Below, piece by piece: positions 16,035 through 22,913 of a stretch of DNA of 64,000 nucleotides (the first letter of the stretch is position 1; every line of letters starts with the position of its first letter). The notes below the pieces were generated by a model. It did not search any database and was not told the origin of the DNA. It saw only the letters and a program-made list of their open reading frames with translations. The DNA comes from Brevibacillus reuszeri (GTDB taxonomy: Bacteria; Bacillota; Bacilli; Brevibacillales; Brevibacillaceae), in contig NZ_LGIQ01000009.1 of NCBI RefSeq assembly GCF_001187725.1, positions 151,493-215,492 on the forward strand. Direction: 5' to 3'. Position numbers and translations under genes: made by a program.

Positions 16035-17303
16035 ATGGGGGAAATTGAACTTTCACAACGAGATAGAGAACTACTTGCTGGAGCAGAAGGCACTGCCCGA
16101 CAAATGGCAATGAGAATCCTGTTGCGAATGGCGGAGGTTCAAGGGGCAAAACAGCTCATTGATGTTACGCGAGCACACATCGATGGGTGTATCTATACGG
16201 GAGAAGCAAGTTTGCAATTTGCTGAGATGCTGGCAGACGCTGGAGGTCAGGTGCATGTGCCAACAAGTATGAACGCCATCTCAATTGACCGGAAAGCTTG
16301 GAGAACTCAAGGTGTAGACCCAGCATTCGCACACCTTGCAGATCGGCTGGCGACTGCCTATGAGCGCATGGGTGCGAAACCGACTTTTACGTGTTCGCCT
16401 TATCAATTGCCAGAGGCCCCTGTTTTTGGGGAGCATATCGCCTGGGCTGAATCGAACGCGGTTGTCTATGCGAATAGTGTGATCGGCGCGCGTACGAATC
16501 GATATGGAGACTTTATGGACATTTGTGCGGCTCTTACCGGAAGGGCTCCGTTAGCAGGGTTTCACCTTGACAAAGCCCGTCTTGGTACAGTGCTGATTGA
16601 TATGCCGGAATACGAGAAGATCGATTCCACCTTTTATCCAGTCTTGGGTTATCTGATTGGAAGTCGTGTCGGGAGTGGTGTTCCTGTAATCCGCGGAATA
16701 AAGGAGAAACCATCAGCCGATCAATTAAAAGCATTTGGTGCCGCAGTTGCCACCGGTGGGGCAGTGGGCATGTTTCATATGATCAGGATCACACCGGAAG
16801 CTTCAACGTTGGAAGAGGCATTTGGTGGTTACCCGCCATTGAACCATTGGCAAATTTCTCCGGACGAGATCGCGGATGTTTGGCGAAAATTATCCACCGC
16901 ATCAGAAAAGAAAGTTGATCTCGTCTTGATGGGCAGCCCCCATTTTTCATTTGAAGAATGTGTGGAATTGGCGCAATTGGTGGAGGGCAAACAGTGCCAT
17001 CCCGATGTGAGATTTTTCATTACGACAAGTCACTATGTGTATGAAAAAGCAAAAGAAGCTGGAGTTGCAAAAAAAATCGAAGCGTTTGGCGCGACCTTCC
17101 TGATGGACATTTGCCTTTGCATGATTTCTACCACTGTTCCCCATGATTGCAAAACACTCATGACGAATTCGGGAAAGTTCGCACATTACGGTCCAGGATT
17201 GGTCGATCGAGAGATTTATTTTGGGGGCATGGACGATTGTGTGCAAACAGCGATCACAAGCAGCCCGAAGATCTCCATTCCTGATTGGCTTAAAATACCG
17301 TAA
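16035..17303 (+). CDS. Aconitase X catalytic (large) subunit, DUF521
   Basis: About 422 residues, the iron-sulfur catalytic subunit of aconitase X. Blocks visible: H-I-D-G-C-I-Y-T-G near residue 50, P-T-S-M-N-A-I-S, F-T-C-S-P-Y-Q near 118 and D-I-C-L-C-M-I-S plus P-H-D-C-K-T near 365-380, which provide cysteines able to hold the cluster. It should dehydrate a small hydroxy acid with the DUF126 partner. ATG 16035 is chosen because GGGAGG lies 8 bases upstream; the longer frame has none. It is the last gene of the sigma-54 operon before a dead regulator gene. Confidence 0.93.
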   Translation: MGEIELSQRDRELLAGAEGTARQMAMRILLRMAEVQGAKQLIDVTRAHIDGCIYTGEASLQFAEMLADAGGQVHVPTSMNAISIDRKAWRTQGVDPAFAHLADRLATAYERMGAKPTFTCSPYQLPEAPVFGEHIAWAESNAVVYANSVIGARTNRYGDFMDICAALTGRAPLAGFHLDKARLGTVLIDMPEYEKIDSTFYPVLGYLIGSRVGSGVPVIRGIKEKPSADQLKAFGAAVATGGAVGMFHMIRITPEASTLEEAFGGYPPLNHWQISPDEIADVWRKLSTASEKKVDLVLMGSPHFSFEECVELAQLVEGKQCHPDVRFFITTSHYVYEKAKEAGVAKKIEAFGATFLMDICLCMISTTVPHDCKTLMTNSGKFAHYGPGLVDREIYFGGMDDCVQTAITSSPKISIPDWLKIP

Positions 17304-17592
17304 ACTCGTTTCTGATTGGAAAGGTGGAGATGCCAACCCATTTCTTGAAGCAGGATGGCGGCGTACCCGGGTGGTTCGCCTGATGACGATCAACTCCGGA
17401 GCTTATTAAAGCTGCGAGTACCCTTACTTGGACAAATATAACGGGTCTTAGTTATGTTACCTTTGGAATAAAGACTTAAAATTCTTCAACTTCGCGAGCC
17501 AATCTCGTCATGATTAACGAATAGTTTCCGTTGAGTGCCGCTCTCTTATCGACCAGCTATACTTGATAAATGAAATGCAAAAACAGATAATC
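17304..17592. other. Intergenic stretch between the AcnX gene and the tetR pseudogene
   Basis: No gene is supported. A short frame at 17330 (ATG directly abutting AAGGTGGAG) ends after 17 codons and looks like a truncated remnant. No convincing terminator follows the AcnX gene. Confidence 0.4.
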
Positions 17593-17606
17593 CAACTAGT
17601 TAGTTG
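17593..17606 (+). promoter_or_regulatory. Palindrome upstream of the tetR pseudogene, possible old operator
   Basis: CAACTAGTTAGTTG: arms CAACTA and TAGTTG around GT, 25 bases before the ATG of the broken tetR gene, the usual position of a self-regulated TetR operator. Confidence 0.45.
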
Positions 17607-17631
17607 AAATTAGATGGAGCTGTTTAAAATC

Positions 17632-18015
17632 ATGCAAAAGAAGAAAAAGACGTATGATGCAGCCAGAACAAAAGACCGGATTCTTGATGCTGCAGAGGAG
17701 CTGTTTGCTGAGTAAGGGTATTCCGCTGCTCGTGTTGATGCGATAGCGAGTTTGTTCTGATATAACAAAATCCTTATATACGAATATTTCCAGGACAAAC
17801 TAGGGCTGTACACTGGTGTGATTAAACGGGCTGATCAGTTGGGCAATACCGTTTTTGAAGGTATGGTAGGGGACTCCTTAAATGACACGTCAACGAGATC
17901 AGATCCGTCAAAATTCCGCTAGATGCTAGCAGACGACATACGGAACTCGTTTCAGTTTTTATTGAATCATCCGAGATATTTATAAATATATTTATGGGAA
18001 GCCGCTGAGGAGAAA
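17632..18015 (+). pseudogene. TetR-family regulator, inactivated by four in-frame stop codons
   Basis: From ATG 17632 one continuous frame reads a TetR N-terminus: A-A-R-T-K-D-R-I-L-D-A-A-E-E-L-F-A-E, TAA, G-Y-S-A-A-R-V-D-A-I-A-S-L-F, TGA, Y-N-K-I-L-I-Y-E-Y-F-x-D-K-x-G-L-Y, later TAG near 17923 and TAA near 17980 (F-L-L-N-H-P-R-Y-L-stop-I-Y-L-W-E-A-A-E-E). No frameshift is needed up to the final TGA. The helix-turn-helix and the start of the ligand domain are there; the rest, about 70 residues, is missing. Four substitutions to stops without any indel is an unusual decay pattern. Confidence 0.85.
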
Positions 18016-18018
18016 TGA

Positions 18019-18047
18019 GGGGAGATGCATCATGCATGCTCCCCTTT
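18019..18047 (+). terminator. Hairpin after the tetR pseudogene
   Basis: GGGGAG / CTCCCC stem with near-complementary ATGCAT segments inside, followed by TTTGTGCTTTT. Confidence 0.5.
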
Positions 18048-18269
18048 GTGCTTTTCCCATGTAAACAGAGACTACCATCCCCGCTTATAGCTCACGAGGG
18101 TGCCTCACACTAATCAGGTTCAAAGCCAATACTTATTTTGTCTACATAATTTTGTTAGCTGGACGACTGAAAATATCAATACAATTTTTCCGTATTTTAC
18201 TTTTCGTTCATACTCCTACCAAGGTATAAGGTAAGAGATCAAATATCAACGGCCCGGAATAATGATGTA

Positions 18270-18428
18270 ATGATGCAAACACTGTGCCCGCACTGCATTA
18301 CTTCGATTCCGATCAAGACTACTCGTTGCCCATATTGCACATCGATGCTCAGGCAAAAGGGACAGAGCCTGCTCACAGCTTGCATTATTTTTGCGACATT
18401 AGTAATTTTGTCAAATAGTGGGCACTAA
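18270..18428 (+). CDS. Small zinc-ribbon membrane protein, 52 residues
   Basis: The frame encodes a CPHC motif at about residues 6-9 and CPYC at about 21-24, a short basic linker, then a hydrophobic segment (about 35-47) ending S-N-S-G-H. The four cysteines can hold one zinc, and the C-terminal helix could anchor it in the membrane, like the zinc-ribbon head of many small Bacillales proteins. No good ribosome site precedes the ATGs at 18270/18273 (only GGAA further up), so expression is uncertain. It lies between the tetR pseudogene and marR. Confidence 0.5.
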   Translation: MMQTLCPHCITSIPIKTTRCPYCTSMLRQKGQSLLTACIIFATLVILSNSGH

Positions 18429-18582
18429 GTGGAGCCTGGCATAGGCACCCACCTAATTTATTCAGGGTGTAAGGGATGTGGGGTAAACAATGATGGCATC
18501 ACTTGACATTTCCGTCGATTTAATATTCAATATAAATAAACAGTTTAAGTTGTTAAAGTGTTGTGAGGTGAGTACTTCTCTG

Positions 18583-19020
18583 ATGAAGATAGAAACGATA
18601 AAAGAAACACTCAAAATGATGGATAAAATCAATGCCTTATTAGCAGAGGATTTTCAAGCCCTCTACCATTTTGAAATTACCCCAAAGCAATCCATCCTTC
18701 TACAGCAAGTACAGGAGCATAAAAAGATCACAATTGGTGAGCTCGCCAAGCATTTGAATATGTCACTTAGCTCTACAAGCCAGCTGGTAGCCAAGCTAGA
18801 ACAGGATGGCTATGTAAAACGTGAAGTAAATCCAGCAAACCGGCGTGAGACATTTGTCAAGCTGGCAGAAAAGGCGAAACTGATGTATGCAGAGATCGAA
18901 TCACTCGACGATGTCGTCATAGAAAAATACTTTTCGAAATTGGAAGAAGAAGAAATTATCCATTTCCAGCGATTCACGAACAGACTGCATGACTTGATAC
19001 TTGCGGAAAAATCGAAATAA
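18583..19020 (+). CDS. MarR-family transcriptional regulator
   Basis: A 145-residue winged-helix regulator: the HTH (I-G-E-L-A-K-H-L-N-M-S-L-S-S-T-S-Q-L-V) lies near 60-80 and the wing (D-G-Y-V-K-R-E-V-N-P-A-N-R-R) near 88-100. I chose ATG 18583 because it gives the usual family length and GAGGTGA is 11 bases upstream; the longer frame to 18490 would cover TTGACA (18503) and an AT-rich -10-like region, more likely its promoter. It is followed by a CPBP protease gene, its probable co-transcribed partner. Ligand unknown. Confidence 0.88.
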   Translation: MKIETIKETLKMMDKINALLAEDFQALYHFEITPKQSILLQQVQEHKKITIGELAKHLNMSLSSTSQLVAKLEQDGYVKREVNPANRRETFVKLAEKAKLMYAEIESLDDVVIEKYFSKLEEEEIIHFQRFTNRLHDLILAEKSK

Positions 19021-19058
19021 CGAGAGCCTAATATGGCGTTGCAAAGGGGAGTTGGGGC

Positions 19059-19757
19059 ATGGATTAGCTTCTGGCATTACTTTTATTCTCTTTGGCATTA
19101 CCTGGTGTGCTAGCGATGCTAAAAAAAGAGCCGATACTAATCAAAGATACTGGTGGTGATGACATCCCGTATTTCGTTCGTTTCGTGAGCCACATGGTGC
19201 TCGTTATCCCAAGTGTTCTGGCTGGCGCCTGGTTATACAAGGATGCTGGCTTTTCAGCACCAACGCTTTCTGAGATTGGAACCATGACCTTCCTTATTTC
19301 CCTCCTATGCGCTGCCTTACATCTGATTTATTACTACGGTTATCTCGTAAAGGTCACTGATAAAAACGTGATTGCAAAGATTGATCGGGCAAGACAAATT
19401 GTAGGATTAGATACGAGGGTATTATATGGTGGGATTGTCGAAGAGCTGATCTTCCGCTGGGGACTCATGAGCACTCTCGTTTGGAGCATGAATAAGTGGT
19501 TAGCCAACAGTGATGCGAATTTGGTTAATTGGCTAGCGATCGCGATGTCCTCAATGCTGTTCGCTTTGATTCACCTTCCTGGAGCCCAGCAAACCGTCGG
19601 AAAGCTGACACTGCCCTTGCTTACGTATGCAATTTCAGCGAATTTCATTGTAGGTATTTGCTGCGGGTGGCTATTCTGGAAAAGTGGCTTGTTATCCGCT
19701 ATCATTTGTCACATCCTGTTTCACATCGTCTGGTATGGCTTTGAAAAATCCAAATGA
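19059..19757 (+). CDS. CPBP-family intramembrane metalloprotease; amber codon at position 3 of the apparent start
   Basis: A membrane protein with several transmembrane helices. The CPBP/Rce1-type motifs are present: EELIFRWG (the E-E-x-x-x-R motif), the His in L-I-H-L-P-G and a final H-I-L-F-H-I-V-W. The natural start appears to be ATG 19059, 7 bases after AAAGGGGAG, but the sequence reads ATG GAT TAG; the frame continues L-L-A-L-L-L-F-S-L-A-L-P-G, a plausible first helix. Either the gene is inactivated or weak, or translation restarts at TTG 19092 or ATG 19116. It lies 38 bases after marR. CPBP proteins process membrane peptides or confer bacteriocin immunity. Confidence 0.8.
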
Positions 19758-20228
19758 GCTCGTCCACAAGAGGAAGTATACTCACTCACAGTCGAAATAA
19801 AGCCATAATTCATCCATACACAGTGGCTTTTACAATCCTTGAATGGGTGTCCAATAAACGATTAGAAAAAAGTAGTAAGAGCAAGTCCTACTCAGGGTGA
19901 TATGCGAGATCAGAGAGGAAACGCTTGAAAGTAGGTCATGAGTTTGATGTAGGGGTGCGGAGGCGTGTGTTACGATATCAGTAAATTCCCTCCTGATTAT
20001 TTGTTCTTGATGGAGAGATTCAAAACTTGCCGAAATTCTCAAATAGATGGAAAGACATGGGGCATCTGGTGGGGAAAGCATAAAAGTACGAATTGTATTT
20101 TGAATCGCACAGGCTCTGAATAGTGGTTATTAGGGAGTTGGTTGTGTCTTGAAAAATGGTGAGTACCAGATACGCCACGAGGCAACTACAGTATTTCTAA
20201 CAGCAACTCATACCGCCTGACTACCAAA
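19758..20228. other. Intergenic region between convergent genes
   Basis: About 470 bases without a supportable gene. A minus-strand frame at 19830-20081 has no ribosome site and unlikely composition. No repeats or promoters stand out. Confidence 0.4.
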
Positions 20229-20258
20229 CGAAAAACCGCCTGTAGAAAGGAGGCGGTT
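20229..20258 (-). terminator. Intrinsic terminator of the merR-AKR operon
   Basis: Arms AACCGCCT and AGGCGGTT; read on the minus strand the second arm runs into TTTTTCG, just after the reductase stop. Confidence 0.8.
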
Positions 20259-20275
20259 GTGAACAAAAGCCGTAC

Positions 20276-21232
20276 TCATGCCTGATGCAGGCGGTGCATT
20301 TGCTCCTGACTTAAATGAAGGGTTAGGGAGTCCAAATTTTCTTGGAGTTGCTTGGAGCTGCTAGCAGCTATGACAGGAATCGTTGGCGGTGAGTGTTGGA
20401 GCATCCATGCAAGAATGATTTGATTCAACGTTCCACCTACCTCGGTAGCAACTTCTGTTAAAACGGAAAGTCTTTTTTTGGAAGAAGGGTGTTCATAAGC
20501 GGTTGGAAACGATTCACCTTGTCTGGTGTATGCACCATGTAACAGGGGAGAGTAGGCTAACATGACAATATCTTTATTACGCCTACAATATTCCAGCAGC
20601 TCAACATCTGCGCTAACTTGAATGCCGAAATCAGCATCTGATTTAGGGTGAAGATAAGTATAGCGTTGTTGAATACATGAGTATGAGACAATATTTTTCT
20701 CCTTACTAATATTACTTGCCTCTATGACTCGAGAAAGCTGATAATTACTGCAACCGACGGTCCTTACTTTTCCGGACCGGACGAGGGAGTCAAAAGTCTC
20801 TAGAGTTTCTTCGAGTGACGTATGGACATCATCTATATGAGCATAATACAGATCGATATAATCGGTGCCCAGACGTTGCAAGCTTGCATCTAAGGCCTGT
20901 TCAATGGCCTTCCTTCCCAAGCCTTCTTTATTTTCAAATCCGCCACCTGGAAAAAGTGGTTTTGCTCCTACTTTGGTTGCTACAAACATATGTGATCGAT
21001 TGTGGCGTTCTCTCATCCACTGCCCAAGCAGCAATTCACTTTCCCCACCTACGCATCCCTTATTCCAAAAGGCATAATTGTTTGCTGTATCTAAAAAAGT
21101 ACCACCAGCATCTCTATAGTGATCCAGTAATCGATAAGAAGTAATTTGGTCGGTTTTGGAACCAAAATTTAGGCAGCCTAAAGCAAGCGCACTGACTTGT
21201 AGTCCTGTCGATCCTAACGGCAAACTCCTCAT
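20276..21232 (-). CDS. Aldo/keto reductase
   Basis: About 318 residues, an (alpha/beta)8 NADPH-dependent carbonyl reductase. The catalytic tetrad can be placed: Asp and Tyr in F-L-D-T-A-N-N-Y, Lys in V-A-T-K-V-G, His in Y-Y-A-H-I-D-D; the NADPH-binding end I-P-V-I-A-A-S-S-S-K-Q-L is present. ATG at 21232 is chosen because AAGGGGA lies 8 bases upstream and homology begins there (M-R-S-L-P-L-G-S-T-G); the 25 residues of the longer frame are non-homologous and overlap merR. It is the second gene after a MerR regulator that probably controls it in response to electrophiles or aldehydes. Confidence 0.93.
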   Translation of the reverse strand: MRSLPLGSTGLQVSALALGCLNFGSKTDQITSYRLLDHYRDAGGTFLDTANNYAFWNKGCVGGESELLLGQWMRERHNRSHMFVATKVGAKPLFPGGGFENKEGLGRKAIEQALDASLQRLGTDYIDLYYAHIDDVHTSLEETLETFDSLVRSGKVRTVGCSNYQLSRVIEASNISKEKNIVSYSCIQQRYTYLHPKSDADFGIQVSADVELLEYCRRNKDIVMLAYSPLLHGAYTRQGESFPTAYEHPSSKKRLSVLTEVATEVGGTLNQIILAWMLQHSPPTIPVIAASSSKQLQENLDSLTLHLSQEQMHRLHQA

Positions 21233-21245
21233 CTGAAATTTCCCC

Positions 21246-21647
21246 TTATTCGGTATTTTGTTTCGTTTCTTTTGAATGCCTTGCTTCCCACGCTTGATAG
21301 TACTCAATTTTTCCTCGTAATACCCGCAACGTGTCTTGTAGATCCTTTACCTGCGCCAGAAGTGTCTGCTCATGCTCCTGCAATAATTGTCTTCTCTGTC
21401 CAATGCCGTCGTTACCTTGTCTCATCAGATCGGCAAACCGTTGCATATCTGCTATAGGCATTCCGGTATTACGAAGCCTAGCGATAAGCTCGATCCATTC
21501 CAAATTGTGTGTGTGGTAAGAGCGATGGCCATTCTCCCCTCGAGCCACCGGTTCCATTAATCCTATTTTTTCATAATAGCGAAGAGTATGAACACTAAGT
21601 CCTGTTCTAACGGCTGCTTGTTGAATCGTTAATGGCTGATCACCCAT
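21246..21647 (-). CDS. MerR-family transcriptional regulator
   Basis: A 133-residue MerR protein: winged HTH at 4-40 (T-I-Q-Q-A-A-V-R-T-G-L-S-V-H-T-L-R-Y-Y-E-K-I-G-L), then a dimerisation coiled coil around 80-120. No cysteine pattern for metals is visible, so it fits the NmlR/AdhR-like or broad ligand group. ATG 21647 is chosen because GGGAGGGAG sits just upstream and the promoter at 21676-21706 excludes the longer frame. Its stop is 13 bases before the reductase start. The 19-base promoter spacer suggests it twists and activates its own promoter. Confidence 0.92.
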   Translation of the reverse strand: MGDQPLTIQQAAVRTGLSVHTLRYYEKIGLMEPVARGENGHRSYHTHNLEWIELIARLRNTGMPIADMQRFADLMRQGNDGIGQRRQLLQEHEQTLLAQVKDLQDTLRVLRGKIEYYQAWEARHSKETKQNTE

Positions 21648-21675
21648 GAGAGGCTCCCTCCCTTGTTTTATGTTT

Positions 21676-21706
21676 AGTTTACAAGTTAGAGTGTACTCAA
21701 AGTCAA
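21676..21706 (-). promoter_or_regulatory. MerR-type promoter with 19-base spacer
   Basis: On the minus strand TTGACT and TAAACT are separated by exactly 19 bases holding the dyad GAGT-AC-ACTC, the hallmark of promoters distorted by MerR proteins. It lies 29 bases upstream of the merR ATG. Confidence 0.8.
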
Positions 21707-21878
21707 CAGTGCAAATGGAAGAGCGAAATGGGTATGTTTTCCTTTTTTCTATCAGATACAGTGACAACGCCGCCATCGGATAAACGCACAATCAAAATAA
21801 GAAATGTGGGTCACTCGATTAAGCTGGTCACGCTAAGCACATTGATGATGCGGCAAAGGTGAGGGTAGCTTGATAGAA

Positions 21879-22016
21879 TGAAGATGCCCGTTGTAAGTTT
21901 CAGACGACGAAAGGAGACCTTTTTATCTGTTGATAGAACGCCGTGTGCGATGAAAGTCGCCCGCACGGTGTAGACTCGTTATAAAACCATAAGGTATAAG
22001 ACGAGAATAGCGTAAC
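21879..22016 (+). ncRNA. Group IIC intron 3' segment (domains V and VI), copy 1
   Basis: Bases 21938-21971 form a canonical 34-nt domain V: nine lower pairs, a two-base bulge (CC), five upper pairs and a GAAA tetraloop. Its catalytic triad (positions 2-4) is CGC, as in class IIC introns. After a 3-base linker comes a domain VI-like hairpin with base CTCGT/ACGAG and an unpaired A near the 3' strand, then AATAGCG and the expected A-C end at 22016. Upstream, TGAAGATGCCCGTTGTAA (21879-21896) is shared with copy 2 and may be a domain III/IV remnant. No 5' intron domains or reverse transcriptase lie upstream; the neighbour is the divergent merR. Confidence 0.85.
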
Positions 22017-22284
22017 TCCAATTTCAGATCTGGACTATTCGCAATATGTATTGATGATTAATTTCACATTTAGTAAGCCAGTAGGTGCTACTAGCGTAGT
22101 GTTACAACAGTCTCAAGAAGATGGTGTGTGGAATGATTTGACATTCCCATTAGACGCAAATTCAACTACAGCCTCGGCACCAGCGTTCATAGGAACACCA
22201 GTGAAGTACAGATTGTTAATAGTAGGTGGTAGTAAGGCCGGATATTCTAATGAAATCACTGTCACTGCATTACCACCAGTTTAA
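22017..22284 (+). CDS. Start-less exon 1: beta-rich C-terminal domain downstream of intron copy 1
   Basis: An open frame with no start codon near its beginning and no ribosome site: it begins right after the predicted 3' splice site and reads (T)-P-I-S-D-L-D-Y-S-Q-Y-V-L-M-I-N-F and ends S-N-E-I-T-V-T-A-L-P-P-V. About 89 residues, beta-strand-rich, like an Ig/fibronectin-type module of a surface protein. It is homologous along its length to exon 2 (both have I/V-N-F, Q-S-x-D-G-x-W, G-G-x-x-x-G-x-S-N-x-I-T). Splice phase is 2: the first base completes a codon. It has its own stop and hairpin. A start at TTG 22051 or ATG 22054 would lack any ribosome site and cut the domain. Confidence 0.7.
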
Positions 22285-22301
22285 AGCATCTCATTTACTA
22301 G

Positions 22302-22340
22302 AGTATCCCTTAGGAAATATCCTAAGGGGTATTCTATATT
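22302..22340 (+). terminator. Hairpin after exon 1
   Basis: Stem ATCCCTTAGG / CCTAAGGGGTAT extended by flanking A-T pairs, 18 bases after the exon stop; the following U tract (TTCTATATT) is weak. Confidence 0.6.
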
Positions 22341-22425
22341 AAATTAATAGGGAGCTGCAGATGTGACTCCCTGATAAAATGCATTAACTTTGGATAGGTT
22401 ACCAGCACGTGTTGCTAGGTTAAGC

Positions 22426-22555
22426 TGAAGGTGCCCGTTGTAAAAACCTTCTTATTCGTTGATGGAACGCCGTGTGCGATGAAAGTCGCCTGCACGGTGT
22501 AGGCTCGTTCGAATACCCTCGATTAGGGAAGGGAATAAGACGAGAATAGCGATAC
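22426..22555 (+). ncRNA. Group IIC intron 3' segment (domains V and VI), copy 2
   Basis: Domain V at 22467-22500 is identical to copy 1 except for one base, which falls in the two-base bulge (CT instead of CC), so all pairs, the GAAA loop and the CGC triad are kept. Domain VI again has CTCGTT at its base and AAGACGAG on the 3' side but a different apical part (CCCT/AGGG). The shared AATAGCG tail ends in A-C at 22555. The upstream box TGAAGGTGCCCGTTGTAA (22426-22443) matches copy 1 at 17 of 18 bases. The pattern of conservation is that of RNA structure, not of protein coding. Confidence 0.85.
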
Positions 22556-22865
22556 GACACCGATTAATGATGTTAAATTAGATTCGTACGGAGGTAGCAT
22601 TACTTATGGAAGGTACGTCAATTTTTACTACTCGATTCCACAAGGAGCCGAATCAGAAAAAATAATTCAGTCTACGGATAACGGGAAAACATGGGAGGAA
22701 GCCTACCTACCAGTGGATATTTTTGTGTTCACCTATAATGGGGTTCCCAAGCATATGGCAAGAGTCGCTCAGTTGGAGCCAGGAAATACCTATCAATTTC
22801 GCGTTGTCGTGACTGGTGGACAGAATCAAGGGAAGTCAAATATTATCACGTTTGAAGTGCTATAA
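22556..22865 (+). CDS. Start-less exon 2: beta-rich C-terminal domain downstream of intron copy 2
   Basis: About 103 residues read from the predicted splice site: (x)-T-P-I-N-D-V-K-L-D-S-Y-G-G-S, then Y-S-I-P-Q-G-A-E-S, Q-S-T-D-N-G-K-T-W-E-E-A-Y-L-P, Y-Q-F-R-V-V-V-T-G-G and a final S-N-I-I-T-F-E-V-L. No start codon or ribosome site serves it. It is related to exon 1 and enters in the same phase (2), so either could be joined to one 5' exon as an alternative C-terminus. The fold looks like a fibronectin/Ig module. It ends in a stop and a strong terminator. Confidence 0.7.
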
Positions 22866-22875
22866 CCATCAACGG

Positions 22876-22903
22876 CCCTCGGGAAATCCCGGGGGTATTT
22901 TTT
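22876..22903 (+). terminator. Intrinsic terminator after exon 2
   Basis: CCCTCGGGA / TCCCGGGGG stem with a two-base loop, then TATTTTTTC. Confidence 0.85.
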
Positions 22904-22913
22904 CAACTAGACC

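Noticed and set aside
18095..18475. Possible 6S-like or other structured RNA (GGGTGCC and GGCACCC segments)
   Set aside because: The complementary parts are far apart with a coding frame between; no conserved 6S bubble could be drawn.
19830..20081. 83-residue minus-strand ORF in the gap before the aldo/keto reductase
   Set aside because: No ribosome site and no protein-like motif; it lies between two genes with their own signals.
22054..22284. Independent 76-residue gene starting at ATG 22054
   Set aside because: No ribosome site, and the homology with exon 2 extends upstream of this ATG to the predicted splice site.
21938..22500. Reading the two near-identical 34-base elements as CRISPR repeats
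   Set aside because: Only two copies 530 bases apart, separated by coding-like sequence; base conservation follows domain V pairing, and no cas genes are present.
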